Shown here: piece after piece, positions 18,413 through 28,192 of the stretch
Numbering within the stretch: position 1 is the first letter of the stretch
Layout of the letters: each line of letters starts with the position of its first letter
Assembly: GCA_902363135.1 (NCBI GenBank)
Contig: CABIZF010000004.1
Span: forward strand, 1 to 64,000
DNA: 64,000 bases
Source: Lachnospiraceae bacterium
GTDB taxonomy: Bacteria; Bacillota; Clostridia; Lachnospirales; Lachnospiraceae
Direction of reading: 5' to 3'
The notes under the pieces: model-generated
Told to the model about the DNA's origin: nothing
Database searches by the model: none
Seen by the model: only the letters and a program-made list of their open reading frames with translations
Position numbers and translations under genes: made by a program

Positions 18413-19468
18413 TCAGTCACCATCATCATATGCCTCTTCATTATATGGCAGCTCGTTTGCAGAACCGCCACCTGTTGCATATGGATCAATAAACCAATCC
18501 TCTGCCGTACCATTATAGCAGGGCGTCCCTTCGGAATAATCCATAATCTCATTGTAAAAATGGTTCCAGAGCGGCGTACCCAAGGCGACGGACCATCCAT
18601 AGCCCTTGCCGGTAAAGCCGGTCAGCGCTACACGTGCAGTACTGGTAAAACGCTCATACTGCAAGGTAAAATCCTGATACAGGCCATAGGTATCCCCGGG
18701 AAGGCCCTTTTCATCCGCTACATCGGCACTCTCTGCACTGCTCACTGCCGCGAGGTCTCCACAGTCTACGATATGCTCCGGTAACTCCTTCTTATCCTGA
18801 TAGCGATACAATAAATCGGCATAGGCCGAGCCATCCGCATCCTGCGCATTTGCATCTCCTCCCAACCGCTTCGCCATCCAGTCCCAGCAGTCCGGATCGT
18901 AGAATGCCGCATAGTACAGAATATCCTTGTCCGCATCCAGCACAAGCCCGACAATCGACGGCGAACCATATACGTCGGCAGACTTTACATAATTAAGCAC
19001 GAGCACATTTAATACGTTCTGATCAACCACCACTGAATAGATCCCTGATGAGGTTCCCTCCTCCAGGACATCCGCTTCCTGAAGCGTACGTGGGATCTGC
19101 CTGACAAATTGCTCCGGCATGACGCCTGCCTCCACCCACTGTTCTGCAAGTGAACGTGGACGCTGAATCAGCAGCTGCTCAATCTCCTCCTGTGTCATCC
19201 TGCTTCCGTCATAATAAACATCATTCTCATACCAGTTCAGATACGTCGCATCCCGCAGCAGCACCATCCTGCCTGCAATATCCAGAGAATCCGTATCCAG
19301 AAACCGGATCTCATCACGGGACGAGCATACGACCTTCCCGTTCTGTGACTGATCCTGCCACGATGCATAGAGATCCGGTCCGAACCATGCGACCAGCAGG
19401 ACAGCGACAAGTATCAGCACACCAAGCTCATATTCTAAGATGTGTTTCCAGCTTTTCTTCTTTTTCAC
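18413..19468 (-). CDS. Membrane-anchored extracytoplasmic protein of unknown function
   Basis: A 351-residue protein not recognised. It has a short basic N-terminus, one membrane helix at about residues 13-30 (LGVLILVAVLLVAWFG) and a soluble acidic external domain rich in Asp, Tyr and Trp. Its start overlaps the kinase stop by four bases, so it is translationally coupled to the two-component genes. An accessory sensor or a wall-active product of the same operon would fit, but no motif supports either. Confidence 0.7.
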   Translation of the reverse strand: MKKKKSWKHILEYELGVLILVAVLLVAWFGPDLYASWQDQSQNGKVVCSSRDEIRFLDTDSLDIAGRMVLLRDATYLNWYENDVYYDGSRMTQEEIEQLLIQRPRSLAEQWVEAGVMPEQFVRQIPRTLQEADVLEEGTSSGIYSVVVDQNVLNVLVLNYVKSADVYGSPSIVGLVLDADKDILYYAAFYDPDCWDWMAKRLGGDANAQDADGSAYADLLYRYQDKKELPEHIVDCGDLAAVSSAESADVADEKGLPGDTYGLYQDFTLQYERFTSTARVALTGFTGKGYGWSVALGTPLWNHFYNEIMDYSEGTPCYNGTAEDWFIDPYATGGGSANELPYNEEAYDDGD

Positions 19469-21009
19469 ATCCGTCCTCCTGTTCCCCGCAAATCATGCGT
19501 TTGCCGTGCTGCTCCCGGCCGTCGCGTATTCCGGCCGTCGCGTGGCTTCTGATGCTCCGGGTCCCAAAACATGACGGATACCCTAAGCCCCTGCCCGACC
19601 TCACTTTCAAAGCGCCACACAGCACCATGCAGCTCTATAATCTTCTGGCAAAGTGCCAGTCCGAGTCCCGCTCCGCCTTCCTTTCTGGCACGCGATTTAT
19701 CCACCATATAAAAGGCTTCTGTGATCCGCGCCAGCTCATCCTTTGGGATCCCGCGCCCTTCATCTGCCACAAAAATCAGATAGCCGTCCTGCCTCTGGTG
19801 TCCGGTGAGCCAGATGCGTTTTCCCGGATCGGACGCTTTGCGCGCATTGTCCACCAGATTTAAAAACAACGATGAGAGCAGATCCCGGTCACCGTAGATC
19901 AGCCCCGGCTCTGCTTCTTCCAGCAAGGTCAGCTGCTTTTCCTTTAAGGACTCTACCGCTGTCTTTTGGATCTCCCGCAAAAATTCAGGCACTGAGATTG
20001 CCTGCAGCGTAATCTCCTGCTTGTCCGCCATCGTCATCTCCAGCAGCTTGTAGGCGAGCGTCTGCAGCCGCTTTCCCTGCCGGAAGATATAATCCGCACA
20101 CATATCTGTCTCTTCCTTCGACAGCTCCATCTGTCGGATCGTATCCGCATAGCCGATGATCGACGTCAGCGGCGTCTTTAGCTCATGGGCAAAGGCCGCT
20201 GTAAATTCCTCCTGTCGCCTGACCTCATACTGCAGCTGCTCCATCTGTCGGCTCATCGCATCTGCCATCCAATTGAAATCCTCCGCAAGCCGTCCGATCT
20301 CATCCTCACTTTTGATCTTCACCCGCGCATCGTACTGGCCGCGCGCAAACTGCCGTGTGACACGCGAAAGCTTCTGCATATTCCGCATGACAAAAAACAG
20401 CATAAACAAAATCACACATCCGACGAGTACCGTCAGCAGGATTACACCGATCTGATAGCGCGCATACATGGCATCCCTGTTCTCATATATCGAAGAAATA
20501 TTTCTGGTTGTCTCTATGTATATCCCGGAGCCGCTCCGGCTCACAACCGTGACGTACCACTGTCCGACCTGACTGCCAATGACATAGCCGGTATTTTCTT
20601 CTTCGGTCAGCTCTGACATGATCCGCTGCCCGGACGTCTCGATCCGCTTCTTTTCCCCGGATGTCCCCTCTGTATCGGTGCGCTCCAGCTTCAGCGCCAA
20701 TGCATTATCCTCGTAAAGAATGCTTCCGTCACTATCGTAAATGCGCGCATTTCCGTCTCCGGCCTCCCTGCTTTTATGGAAGCTCGCTACGACCTTTTTG
20801 ATCGTCGTCTGATTCCACTGTGCCTCAGAGAGCGCGTGATTCGTCAGCTCATAGGAATTCTGAAAGGTCTGGTTCTCAGCCATACACTGCTCCACAGCCT
20901 GGCTGAGGCTGTGGTCAAAGCTGTCCTGTATGATCCAGATCCCGAAAATCGTCAGAAACAGCACGAAGATCGGCGTTGTAATAAAAAACAGTTTCCATGA
21001 AAGCCGCAT
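19465..21009 (-). CDS. Sensor histidine kinase with HAMP domain
   Basis: A 514-residue kinase. Membrane helix 1 is at about residues 6-27, an extracellular sensor covers about 28-185, helix 2 is at about 187-210 and a HAMP domain follows. The phosphoacceptor box is FAHELKTPLTSIIGYADT near 287; ATP-binding boxes are NLVDNARKAS near 398, VADEGRGIP near 425 and GAGLGLALCQKII near 457. The start at 21009 follows AAGGAGG. It sits between its response regulator and the unknown membrane protein. Extended HPK architecture like VanS and PhoR; the signal is unknown. Confidence 0.85.
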   Translation of the reverse strand: MRLSWKLFFITTPIFVLFLTIFGIWIIQDSFDHSLSQAVEQCMAENQTFQNSYELTNHALSEAQWNQTTIKKVVASFHKSREAGDGNARIYDSDGSILYEDNALALKLERTDTEGTSGEKKRIETSGQRIMSELTEEENTGYVIGSQVGQWYVTVVSRSGSGIYIETTRNISSIYENRDAMYARYQIGVILLTVLVGCVILFMLFFVMRNMQKLSRVTRQFARGQYDARVKIKSEDEIGRLAEDFNWMADAMSRQMEQLQYEVRRQEEFTAAFAHELKTPLTSIIGYADTIRQMELSKEETDMCADYIFRQGKRLQTLAYKLLEMTMADKQEITLQAISVPEFLREIQKTAVESLKEKQLTLLEEAEPGLIYGDRDLLSSLFLNLVDNARKASDPGKRIWLTGHQRQDGYLIFVADEGRGIPKDELARITEAFYMVDKSRARKEGGAGLGLALCQKIIELHGAVWRFESEVGQGLRVSVMFWDPEHQKPRDGRNTRRPGAARQTHDLRGTGGRM

Positions 21010-21109
21010 GGCGCCTCCTTTCCCGGATATCCATCTGCTGCCCGTCGATTTCCGGCCGGGTATACCATCCACAGTCCCCCAGGCCATACCGCAGGTCAGC
21101 GGTGAATGT

Positions 21110-21763
21110 TCAGCACACCAGCCGGTAGCCGACCTTGTAGATCGCCACGATGTGCTCCTCCAGCCCCAGCTTTTTCTTCAGACGCTGTACGTGCAGATCG
21201 ACCGTCCTCCCGGTGCCGCTGTACTCGCCGCCCCATACGTTTTCATAGATCGTCTCCCGGTACAGCGCCCGGTTCTTATTGCGCAAAAATAAGAGCAGAA
21301 GCTCATACTCCTTCGTCGTCAGATCGACGGGATGTCCGTCCTGCAGCACCGTGCGCGAATCCGTATCAATGTCAATATTCAGAAACCGCAGCTGCCGATC
21401 CGTCTTTTTGCAGCGCCGCAGCACCGTCTCCACGCGGGCGAGCAGCTCTGCAATCTCAAACGGCTTTGCAATATAGTCCTCTGCGCCGAGCCGCAGCCCC
21501 TTTACCTTCTGCCCCGTCTCTCCCATCGCAGTCAGGAAAATGACCGGGGTATCCACGCTTTTCGCATATTCCAGTACCTCGTAGCCATTCAGCTTCGGAA
21601 GCATGATATCCAGCAAAATAAGATCAAATGACCGCTCCGAGATCGCATCCGCCGCCAGCTCGCCATCCGAAGCGATCTCACACTGATAGCCCGCCTTCAC
21701 CAGATTCATACGGATGAGGTTCGCGATCGGCTCCTCGTCCTCTACGATCAGAATTTTTATCAT
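21110..21763 (-). CDS. OmpR/PhoB-family response regulator
   Basis: A 217-residue regulator starting IKILIVEDEEP. The phosphorylated aspartate is in LILLDIMLPKLNG near residue 50, the lysine in YIAKPF near 100, and the winged helix runs from about 125 to 217, ending HIVAIYKVGYRLVC. First gene of an apparent operon with the kinase and the membrane protein, followed by vanY and the MurE-like gene. The repeats upstream of vanY are a plausible target. Confidence 0.85.
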   Translation of the reverse strand: MIKILIVEDEEPIANLIRMNLVKAGYQCEIASDGELAADAISERSFDLILLDIMLPKLNGYEVLEYAKSVDTPVIFLTAMGETGQKVKGLRLGAEDYIAKPFEIAELLARVETVLRRCKKTDRQLRFLNIDIDTDSRTVLQDGHPVDLTTKEYELLLLFLRNKNRALYRETIYENVWGGEYSGTGRTVDLHVQRLKKKLGLEEHIVAIYKVGYRLVC

Positions 21764-21810
21764 AATGTAACTCCTGTTCCTTTTCTCATATGAATTCAAG
21801 AATGATTCCG

Positions 21811-22017
21811 TCATGCTTTCCCGGACTCTGCCTTTGCCAGAATCCGTTTCTTCTTTGTCATCAGACCGCCGATCCGACCGGTCTCTTTGGCAGAGAGGGA
21901 ACGCCAGCCGTTTGTCCTCACCTTTTCCAGAAGCCCGAGCTCCTCTGCAATTTCGTATTTCATTCGGTCATCCGGACTTAACTCTTCCCATGCCGGGATT
22001 TCTTTTTCTTTTTTCAT
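21811..22017 (-). CDS. Small acid-soluble spore protein, alpha/beta-type family
   Basis: A 68-residue basic protein that would coat DNA in dormant spores. It carries the two family blocks in shortened form: KYEIAEELGLLEKV near residue 20 and AKETGRIGGLMTKKK near 43. The germination-protease site of the classical members is not obvious. It marks the host as a spore former. The ATG follows a hairpin directly; GGAG lies about 14 bases upstream in its loop. Confidence 0.75.
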   Translation of the reverse strand: MKKEKEIPAWEELSPDDRMKYEIAEELGLLEKVRTNGWRSLSAKETGRIGGLMTKKKRILAKAESGKA

Positions 22018-22018
22018 A

Positions 22019-22061
22019 AAAACAGGTCACACTCCTTTCATCTGAGAGTATGCCCTGTTTT
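22019..22061 (-). terminator. Hairpin between radA and the spore protein gene
   Basis: AAAACAGG and CCTGTTTT form an 8-bp stem ending in a T run on the minus strand, as expected of the radA terminator. The stem ends at the spore gene ATG and its loop holds AAAGGAG, so it could also shape translation of that gene. Confidence 0.6.
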
Positions 22062-22148
22062 TTCTTCTCTATTCTGCCGTAAGGCGCTTTTTGCACTGTT
22101 GAGTTCCGGCACAGCCAGCTTCCACGCCTGCTTCGTGTCAGCTCTTTC

Positions 22149-23513
22149 TCACAGAATCGCCTGGATTGCTTCTCTTACATTTTTCACCGGAATCAGTTCG
22201 ATCCCCTCGACCCGTGAGGCCTGCTTTTTGCAACCCGCCGGAAGGATCACGGTCGTAAAACCGAGCTTCTTCGCCTCACGCACGCGCTGCTCTGCCATCG
22301 TGACGGAACGCACCTCGCCGCTTAGGCCGATCTCGCCAAAAGCGATCGTCTTCTCATCGATCGGCATGTCACGCATGCTCGATGCGATCGCTAGGGCAAT
22401 CCCAAGATCAAGCGCCGGCTCGTTCATCCGGATACCGCCTGCGATGTTGATATAGGCATCACAGGAGGACAGGCGCAGACCTGCACGCTTTTCGAGCACT
22501 GCCATCAGAAGATTCGCCCGGTTCAGATCCGTCCCGGCAGCTGTCCGGCGCGGAAATGCCAGATTGCTCTGGCAGACGAGCGCCTGCACCTCCAGAAGCA
22601 CCGGACGTGTCCCCTCCATCGTACAGGCCACGATCGAGCCGCTCGCACCCTCCGGCTTCCCTTCGAGCATATATTCCGAAGGATTCGTCACCTCCGCCAG
22701 TCCCGAGCCACGCATCTCAAAGACACCGATCTCATTTGTTGAACCGAAACGGTTCTTCACGCCACGCAAAATGCGGTAGGATGCATAGCGGTCTCCTTCA
22801 AAGTAAAGCACAGTATCGACCATGTGCTCAAGCACACGCGGACCGGCTACCACACCCTCCTTCGTCACATGACCGACTATAAAGATCGTGATATTCATCC
22901 CCTTCGCGATCTGCATGAGCACCCCCGTCGACTCCCGCACCTGCGAGACACTGCCGGGAGCAGAGGATACATTCTCATTGTACATCGTCTGTATTGAATC
23001 AATAATGACGACCTCCGGCTGAATCCGTGCGATTGCCTCCCGGATCGTCTCAAGGCTCGTCTCACACAGGATCAGAAGCAGATCGGTAAATGTCCCCATC
23101 CGCTCCGCTCTCAGACGGATCTGCTGCAACGACTCCTCTCCTGAGATATAAAGTACCTTCTTCCCTGCCGCGGAAAGATTCCGGCAAACCTGTAAAAGCA
23201 ACGTCGACTTTCCGATACCTGGATCTCCTCCGACTAAAACAAGGGAGCCCTGTACAATGCCTCCTCCGAGCACACGGTCCAGCTCCCCCATCCCAGTCGT
23301 CATACGCGCAGTCTGTGACACCTCTATCTCTGAGAGTGTTTTTGGATGAGGAGCATCCTTTCGGACGCTCCCTGCTGCTGTCTTTTTCGGTACTGCTGCC
23401 TGCGGCTCCTCTGCAAAGGTATTCCACTCCTTGCAGCCCGGACACTGCCCCATCCACTTTGTGGACTCAAACCCGCAGTTCTGACAGAAAAATAATAGCT
23501 TTGCTTTTGGCAT
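22149..23513 (-). CDS. radA: DNA repair protein RadA/Sms
   Basis: A 454-residue branch-migration ATPase of recombination repair. The N-terminal zinc finger is FFCQNCGFESTKWMGQCPGC, the RecA-like domain has GGDPGIGKSTLL near 95, the RadA-specific KNRFGSTNE is near 252, and the Lon-like C-terminal domain contains LDLGIALAIASS near 372. Length is normal. The upstream gene's stop codon abuts its ATG with no gap (TAAATG), so the pair is translationally coupled. Confidence 0.95.
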   Translation of the reverse strand: MPKAKLLFFCQNCGFESTKWMGQCPGCKEWNTFAEEPQAAVPKKTAAGSVRKDAPHPKTLSEIEVSQTARMTTGMGELDRVLGGGIVQGSLVLVGGDPGIGKSTLLLQVCRNLSAAGKKVLYISGEESLQQIRLRAERMGTFTDLLLILCETSLETIREAIARIQPEVVIIDSIQTMYNENVSSAPGSVSQVRESTGVLMQIAKGMNITIFIVGHVTKEGVVAGPRVLEHMVDTVLYFEGDRYASYRILRGVKNRFGSTNEIGVFEMRGSGLAEVTNPSEYMLEGKPEGASGSIVACTMEGTRPVLLEVQALVCQSNLAFPRRTAAGTDLNRANLLMAVLEKRAGLRLSSCDAYINIAGGIRMNEPALDLGIALAIASSMRDMPIDEKTIAFGEIGLSGEVRSVTMAEQRVREAKKLGFTTVILPAGCKKQASRVEGIELIPVKNVREAIQAIL

Positions 23514-23927
23514 TTATAATTTCACAACCTTTACCGGAACCTCGTCCACTGCGCCGATCTCCACGCTCAGGACGAGCTTGCCGCCCAGCTGTGTGGTCAT
23601 CGTGCCGGCATTGACATCATCAATGTAAATCTTGTACTCTGCATCCTCTTCCAGTCCGAGAATGATCTGTGCATCCTCCCTGCCCTCTACCTCAAAGGAA
23701 ACACCATTTGCAGTAGAATGGAAATGATGGACTGCGGTACCCGGAACAGACTCATATACGAACATTCCGTTCTTCTCAAGCTTCGTGATCTCTGCGAAGG
23801 TCTTTACCTTATACAGATCGCCCTCATGCTCATAATCCGAACGCTTTGCCTTTTCTGCCAGCTCGTAATTGCCGAAGCTGAGTGTGCCGTCTTCTTCTGT
23901 ACATATAAGATCTTTTATTACTGACAT
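23514..23927 (-). CDS. Conserved Lachnospiraceae protein of unknown function
   Basis: A 137-residue, acidic, soluble protein without signal peptide or membrane segment. The pattern KTFAEITKLEKNGMFVYESVPGT followed by a beta-rich C-terminus is familiar from Lachnospiraceae genomes, where such proteins are sometimes labelled endosialidase; nothing in the sequence supports that label. It lies between clpC and radA, directly coupled to radA, suggesting a housekeeping role. Confidence 0.7.
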   Translation of the reverse strand: MSVIKDLICTEEDGTLSFGNYELAEKAKRSDYEHEGDLYKVKTFAEITKLEKNGMFVYESVPGTAVHHFHSTANGVSFEVEGREDAQIILGLEEDAEYKIYIDDVNAGTMTTQLGGKLVLSVEIGAVDEVPVKVVKL

Positions 23928-24026
23928 GTCTCATGTCCTCCTGGTATGTTTTTCATTCGCGCGGGGTCGCCCCCTGGATGACGCTATCTTATCATAATTC
24001 TGACCAAAATTCCAGCTTTTCTTTGG

Positions 24027-26495
24027 CTATTGTGCTGTCTTTTCCGTCTCTGATCCGAACACTATTTTTCCTTTTTTCAGACCGACGTGTACGGTATCGC
24101 CGCGATGCACCCGCCCGGAGAGAATCTCCTCCGCCAGCACATCCTCGATCTGATTCTGCACGGCACGGCGCAGCGGCCTTGCTCCGTATTTCTCATCAAA
24201 GCCTTTTTCAGAGATATGCTTTCTCACTGCAGGACTGATCTTTAAGGTGATCTCCAGCTGCTCTCTTGCCCGCTTTTGCAGCTCTCCAAGCAAAAGTCCG
24301 GTGATCTGGTAAATCTCATCCTTCGTCAGTGCATGAAACACGATCATCTCATCGATCCGGTTCAGAAACTCCGGCTTGAAAATGCGGCGTACCTCCTGCA
24401 TGACGCTGCTCTTCATCGCCTCATAGTTCTTCTTTTCATCCTTGCCGGTACCAAAGCCCAGGTGCTTCGGCGCGATGATCGACTGCGCCCCCGCATTGGA
24501 TGTCATGATCAGAACCGTATTTTTGAAATCGACCTTCCGGCCATGACCGTCTGTGATATGACCCTCGTCGAGCACCTGCAAAAGGATGTTGAATACATCC
24601 GGATGGGCCTTCTCGATCTCGTCAAACAAAATCACCGAATATGGATTTCTCCGCACCTTCTCCGAGAGCTGACCGCCCTCCTCATATCCGACGTATCCCG
24701 GCGGTGAGCCGACCAGACGGGAGACACTGTGCTTCTCCATATACTCCGACATATCGACGCGGATCATCGCCTGCTCATCCCCGAACACGGTCTCGGCAAG
24801 CGCCTTTGAAAGCTCGGTCTTTCCGACTCCGGTCGGTCCAAGAAACAGAAAGGATCCGATCGGACGTGCCGGATTCTTCAGCCCGGCACGGCTGCGCCTG
24901 ACGGCCTTTGCCACGGCCTGCACGGCCTCCTCCTGCCCGATGACACGCTTGTGCAGCTCAGCATCCAAAGCAAGAAGACGCTTACCCTCCTGCTCTGCGA
25001 GGCGCTGCACCGGAATCTTCGTCCATACGGATACGATCGCCTCGATGTCCTCGCGGGATACCATCCGGGTCCGGCTGCTCTGCTTCAGGTGCATCCGCTT
25101 CTTCTGCCGATCCAGCTTTTCCCCTGCGGCTTCCTTTTTCTGGTTCAGCACCTTCGCATCCTCATATCGGCCTTCCCGGATCGCCGTCTCACGCTCTGCC
25201 AACAGCTCCTCATACTCCTCCTGCAGCTTCTCGATTGGGGAACCCGCATGGAAATAGCCAAGCTGATGGCGCGCGCTCGCCTCGTCGATCAGATCGATCG
25301 CCTTATCCGGCAGGAACCGATCATTAATGTAACGCACAGAAAGCTTCACGGCTGCCTCCAGCGCCTCATCTGAAATCGTGACTCCATGGTGCTTTTCATA
25401 AAGCGGACGGAGTCCCTTTAAGATCTTCAGTGTCTCTTCCTCAGACGGCTCCTCCACATGCACCGGCTGGAACCGCCGCTCCAGTGCCGGATCCTTCTCG
25501 ATGTATTTGCGGTACTCTTCCTGTGTGGTAGCACCGATGAGCTGCAGCTCGCCTCTGGCTAAGGACGGCTTCAGGATATTCGACGCATCCAGGGCGCCCT
25601 CCGCACCGCCGGCCCCGATGATCGTATGAAGCTCATCGACAAAGAGCAGGACATCTCCGCTGTCGACTACTTCTGCAATGATCCGCTTGATCCGCTCCTC
25701 GAACTCTCCGCGGTACTTCGATCCTGCCACCATGCCCGCCATATCCAGCGTCACGACACGCTTGCCGCGCATCGGCTCCGGCACTTCTTCATTTACAATT
25801 CGCTGTGCCAGCCCCTCGACGATCGCAGTCTTGCCGACACCCGGCTCACCGATCAGGCATGGATTGTTCTTCGTACGGCGGCTTAAAATCTGGATGATCC
25901 GCTCGATCTCCCGTTCCCTTCCGACCGTCACGTCCAGCTTGTGCGCAGAAGCAAGCCCGGTCAGATCCCGGCTGTACTGATCCAGGGTCGGCGTATTGCC
26001 GGATATTCCCTCCTCGGCACCCGCCTTCGCCTGCCGGATCAGCTCACGGTAACGGTCCTCCGGAAGTCCCGCGACATCTACAATATCAGTGCACAGCTTC
26101 TGCAAATTCACGCCGAGTGTGTGTAAAAGTCTGGTCGCCACACACTCCACATCACGCAGGATCGCGAACAGGATATGCTCCGTCCCTATCTCCCTGTGTT
26201 CAAAAAAATGTGCCAGCTCTTCTGCGTCTCGCAGAATCCCCTGTGCCCGCGGCGACCAGCCCTCCTCCGGTGAGAGCACGATCTGATCCGGAGCTACCAG
26301 CTTCGCAATCAGCTCTGAGAGCTTTTTTCCTTCTACTTTATGGTTTCTCAGAATCACACCGGCTGTACCGTCCGGCTCCTGTACGAGGCCGAGCAGCAGA
26401 TGCTCTGAGCCGACATAGCTGTGATGGCATGCTTTCGCCGCCCGCTCTGCCAGCTTCAGAGCCTTCCGGGCGCTCTGTGTATAGTCTGTCTGCAT
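24027..26495 (-). CDS. clpC: ATP-dependent Clp protease ATP-binding subunit ClpC
   Basis: An 822-residue HSP100 unfoldase that feeds proteins to ClpP. The N-domain (residues 1-145) has the two repeats around [21 protein letters not shown]. The first AAA+ module has [14 protein letters not shown] near 206 and the Walker B stretch [16 protein letters not shown] middle domain with coiled coil covers about 410-470. The second module has [14 protein letters not shown] near 551 and [17 protein letters not shown] precedes the ATG. In this organism a GntR regulator, rather than ctsR, precedes it. Confidence 0.95.
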   Translation of the reverse strand: MQTDYTQSARKALKLAERAAKACHHSYVGSEHLLLGLVQEPDGTAGVILRNHKVEGKKLSELIAKLVAPDQIVLSPEEGWSPRAQGILRDAEELAHFFEHREIGTEHILFAILRDVECVATRLLHTLGVNLQKLCTDIVDVAGLPEDRYRELIRQAKAGAEEGISGNTPTLDQYSRDLTGLASAHKLDVTVGREREIERIIQILSRRTKNNPCLIGEPGVGKTAIVEGLAQRIVNEEVPEPMRGKRVVTLDMAGMVAGSKYRGEFEERIKRIIAEVVDSGDVLLFVDELHTIIGAGGAEGALDASNILKPSLARGELQLIGATTQEEYRKYIEKDPALERRFQPVHVEEPSEEETLKILKGLRPLYEKHHGVTISDEALEAAVKLSVRYINDRFLPDKAIDLIDEASARHQLGYFHAGSPIEKLQEEYEELLAERETAIREGRYEDAKVLNQKKEAAGEKLDRQKKRMHLKQSSRTRMVSREDIEAIVSVWTKIPVQRLAEQEGKRLLALDAELHKRVIGQEEAVQAVAKAVRRSRAGLKNPARPIGSFLFLGPTGVGKTELSKALAETVFGDEQAMIRVDMSEYMEKHSVSRLVGSPPGYVGYEEGGQLSEKVRRNPYSVILFDEIEKAHPDVFNILLQVLDEGHITDGHGRKVDFKNTVLIMTSNAGAQSIIAPKHLGFGTGKDEKKNYEAMKSSVMQEVRRIFKPEFLNRIDEMIVFHALTKDEIYQITGLLLGELQKRAREQLEITLKISPAVRKHISEKGFDEKYGARPLRRAVQNQIEDVLAEEILSGRVHRGDTVHVGLKKGKIVFGSETEKTAQ

Positions 26496-26536
26496 GTAAG
26501 TCTTCCTCCTGTTGCTCTGTCTGTTAGCAATTTATT

Positions 26537-26917
26537 TTACGCGTCCTCATTCTCCCACGCATCGTAGCACTCATCTACCATCGCGTGTACTTCCCCGCGG
26601 GTAATATTCTTACAGATGCCTTTTGCCAGAAGCACGCGGAGACGGTTCTGCATCTCCACAATCGCCTGTGCCTTATTATCATCCAATGCCACAACGGCGC
26701 CTCTGCGCCGGTCGATTGTCACAAATCCCTCCTGGCGCAAAACGGAATAAGCCTTGTTTACGGTGTGCATATTGATGCCGATGTCATCGGCAAGCTGACG
26801 GACGGAAGGAAGGGTATCTCCCTCCTGCAGCATGGATGTCGCAATCCCGAGTACTATCTGATTGCGCAGCTGCATGTATATCGCCTCATCGCTCTGGAAA
26901 TCTATCTCTATCAGCAT
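26537..26917 (-). CDS. GntR-family regulator, YtrA type
   Basis: A 126-residue repressor-like protein: winged helix at residues 10-75 with GDTLPSVRQLADDIGINMHTVNKAYSVL split over the recognition helix, and a short C-terminal dimerisation tail, as in the YtrA subgroup. The start at 26917 follows GGGAGG. It lies 41 bp before clpC and likely shares its transcript; regulation of stress genes is inference. Confidence 0.85.
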   Translation of the reverse strand: MLIEIDFQSDEAIYMQLRNQIVLGIATSMLQEGDTLPSVRQLADDIGINMHTVNKAYSVLRQEGFVTIDRRRGAVVALDDNKAQAIVEMQNRLRVLLAKGICKNITRGEVHAMVDECYDAWENEDA

Positions 26918-26941
26918 AGCTGTACCTCCCTTGTGATAGTA

Positions 26942-26970
26942 ATGATATAACAGAACGCTTCCTATGTCAA
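26942..26970 (-). promoter_or_regulatory. Promoter of the gntR-clpC unit
   Basis: TTGACA (26965-26970), a 17-bp spacer and TATCAT (26942-26947), read on the minus strand, about 25 bp before the gntR start codon. Confidence 0.6.
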
Positions 26971-26986
26971 CCGCCAGAACCACAAA

Positions 26987-27035
26987 GAGCCCGGCAGGAG
27001 ACTTCACACAGCTGTGTGAAATCCCCCGCGGGCTC
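26987..27035. terminator. Large hairpin terminator
   Basis: GAGCCCG (26987-26993) pairs with CGGGCTC (27029-27035); inside, TTCACACAGCTGTGTGAA is a perfect 18-bp palindrome. TTTGT follows on the minus strand, ending the membrane-protein gene. Confidence 0.7.
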
Positions 27036-27050
27036 CGTTTTAACCAACCG

Positions 27051-28178
27051 TTACAGATCGATCATATTGACTTCCACATGCTCGGATGTCTTCTCCTTCG
27101 GAGGCTGATACTGATGTTCCGGCTGCGGAGGCTGATACTCCGGCATCTGCTTTGCTTTTTTCTTTGCTCTGGATGGCTTCGGCACAGTCGCCGGATCGTC
27201 CGTCATCGCTGCCTTTTCCTTTTTCAGCTTCTTCTGCTCTTTTTTTGAGAGTGGCTGCTGCTGTTCAAACGGATCCTCAAAATCGGTCTGTGCGTCATAG
27301 CCGCTATTGTCATAACCGGCCTGTGCATCGTATCCGCTATTGTCATAACCGGCCTGTGCATCATATCCGTTATTGTCATAACCGGCCTGTGCATCGTATC
27401 CGCTGTTGTCGTAGCCCTGCTGCGTCGCGTTATAGCCGCCATTGTCGTAGCCGGCCTGCGCAGCATAGCCGCTATCCGCCTCACCTGCGCCCGGATCATA
27501 GCCATAGCCCATATAGTTCTGCAGCTCTGCCTTCAGATCCTTCTTCTTGAGCGCCAGATTGATCACTGCAAAGAGCAGGATCACACACAGGGCGATCATT
27601 CCATAGAGAATTCTCGTCAGAAGTGTCACGCGGTCACGATAATTACCGGTCTCTGTCTTCAGGGTGGAAATCGTCTTCTCTGCTTCCTCCAGGGCATTCC
27701 GGTCTACCTTTACATAGCGCGGATCCTCTGTCTCCGGCTCCGCCTCGGTCTGCGCCTCGGTCACAGCCTCAGTTTCCGTCTCTGCTGCCGGTGCGGCTGC
27801 CTGCGTCGTCGTATCCGTCGTCACATACAGATAATACGTGATCTGATTGCCATTTGCCGCCTGCACCGTGATCGCCACCGTCGTCGTTCCGTCACTGCCG
27901 ATGTCCTGTCCGTCGATGCCAATGATCGATGCTCCGGAATTCGATGGCACAGGATCCAGCTCCAACCGGGAAGTCCCGGACGGTACCGTCACCTGATACT
28001 CAATCGTACTGTAATAAAAATCCGGTGACACGGTCACGCCCTCCGTCGTGATCCCAAGCGAGGATAAGGAATTATCCCCGGATGCCTCCTCTGCCAGTAC
28101 CGGTACTGCCATGCACGTCCATACAAGCAGCATCACCGTCAGAAGGATGGATTTCCATACTGTTTTTCTGCCTTTCAT
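27051..28178 (-). CDS. Exported cadherin-like domain protein with tandem Tyr-rich repeats
   Basis: A 375-residue protein with a signal peptide (cut near VLA-EEA). Residues 35-125 form a cadherin-like beta-sandwich: LSSLGITTEGVTVSPDF then VTVPSGTSRL and GNQITYYLYV. A Thr/Glu/Ala linker and a short coiled coil lead to a membrane helix at about 195-215. The cytoplasmic tail carries five 11-residue repeats of the form GYDNSGYDAQA (coded at about 27290-27470), then a basic, Pro/Gln-rich end. The arrangement recalls wall-to-cytoplasm adaptors, but no function is established. Confidence 0.75.
   Translation of the reverse strand: MKGRKTVWKSILLTVMLLVWTCMAVPVLAEEASGDNSLSSLGITTEGVTVSPDFYYSTIEYQVTVPSGTSRLELDPVPSNSGASIIGIDGQDIGSDGTTTVAITVQAANGNQITYYLYVTTDTTTQAAAPAAETETEAVTEAQTEAEPETEDPRYVKVDRNALEEAEKTISTLKTETGNYRDRVTLLTRILYGMIALCVILLFAVINLALKKKDLKAELQNYMGYGYDPGAGEADSGYAAQAGYDNGGYNATQQGYDNSGYDAQAGYDNNGYDAQAGYDNSGYDAQAGYDNSGYDAQTDFEDPFEQQQPLSKKEQKKLKKEKAAMTDDPATVPKPSRAKKKAKQMPEYQPPQPEHQYQPPKEKTSEHVEVNMIDL
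27290..27475 (-). repeat. 33-bp tandem repeats within the membrane-protein gene
   Basis: Five units of 33 bp encode GYDN(S/N/G)GY(D/N)A repeats. High DNA identity between the inner units suggests recent duplication and probable length variation between strains. Confidence 0.8.
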
Positions 28179-28192
28179 TCTTACTTACTCTC

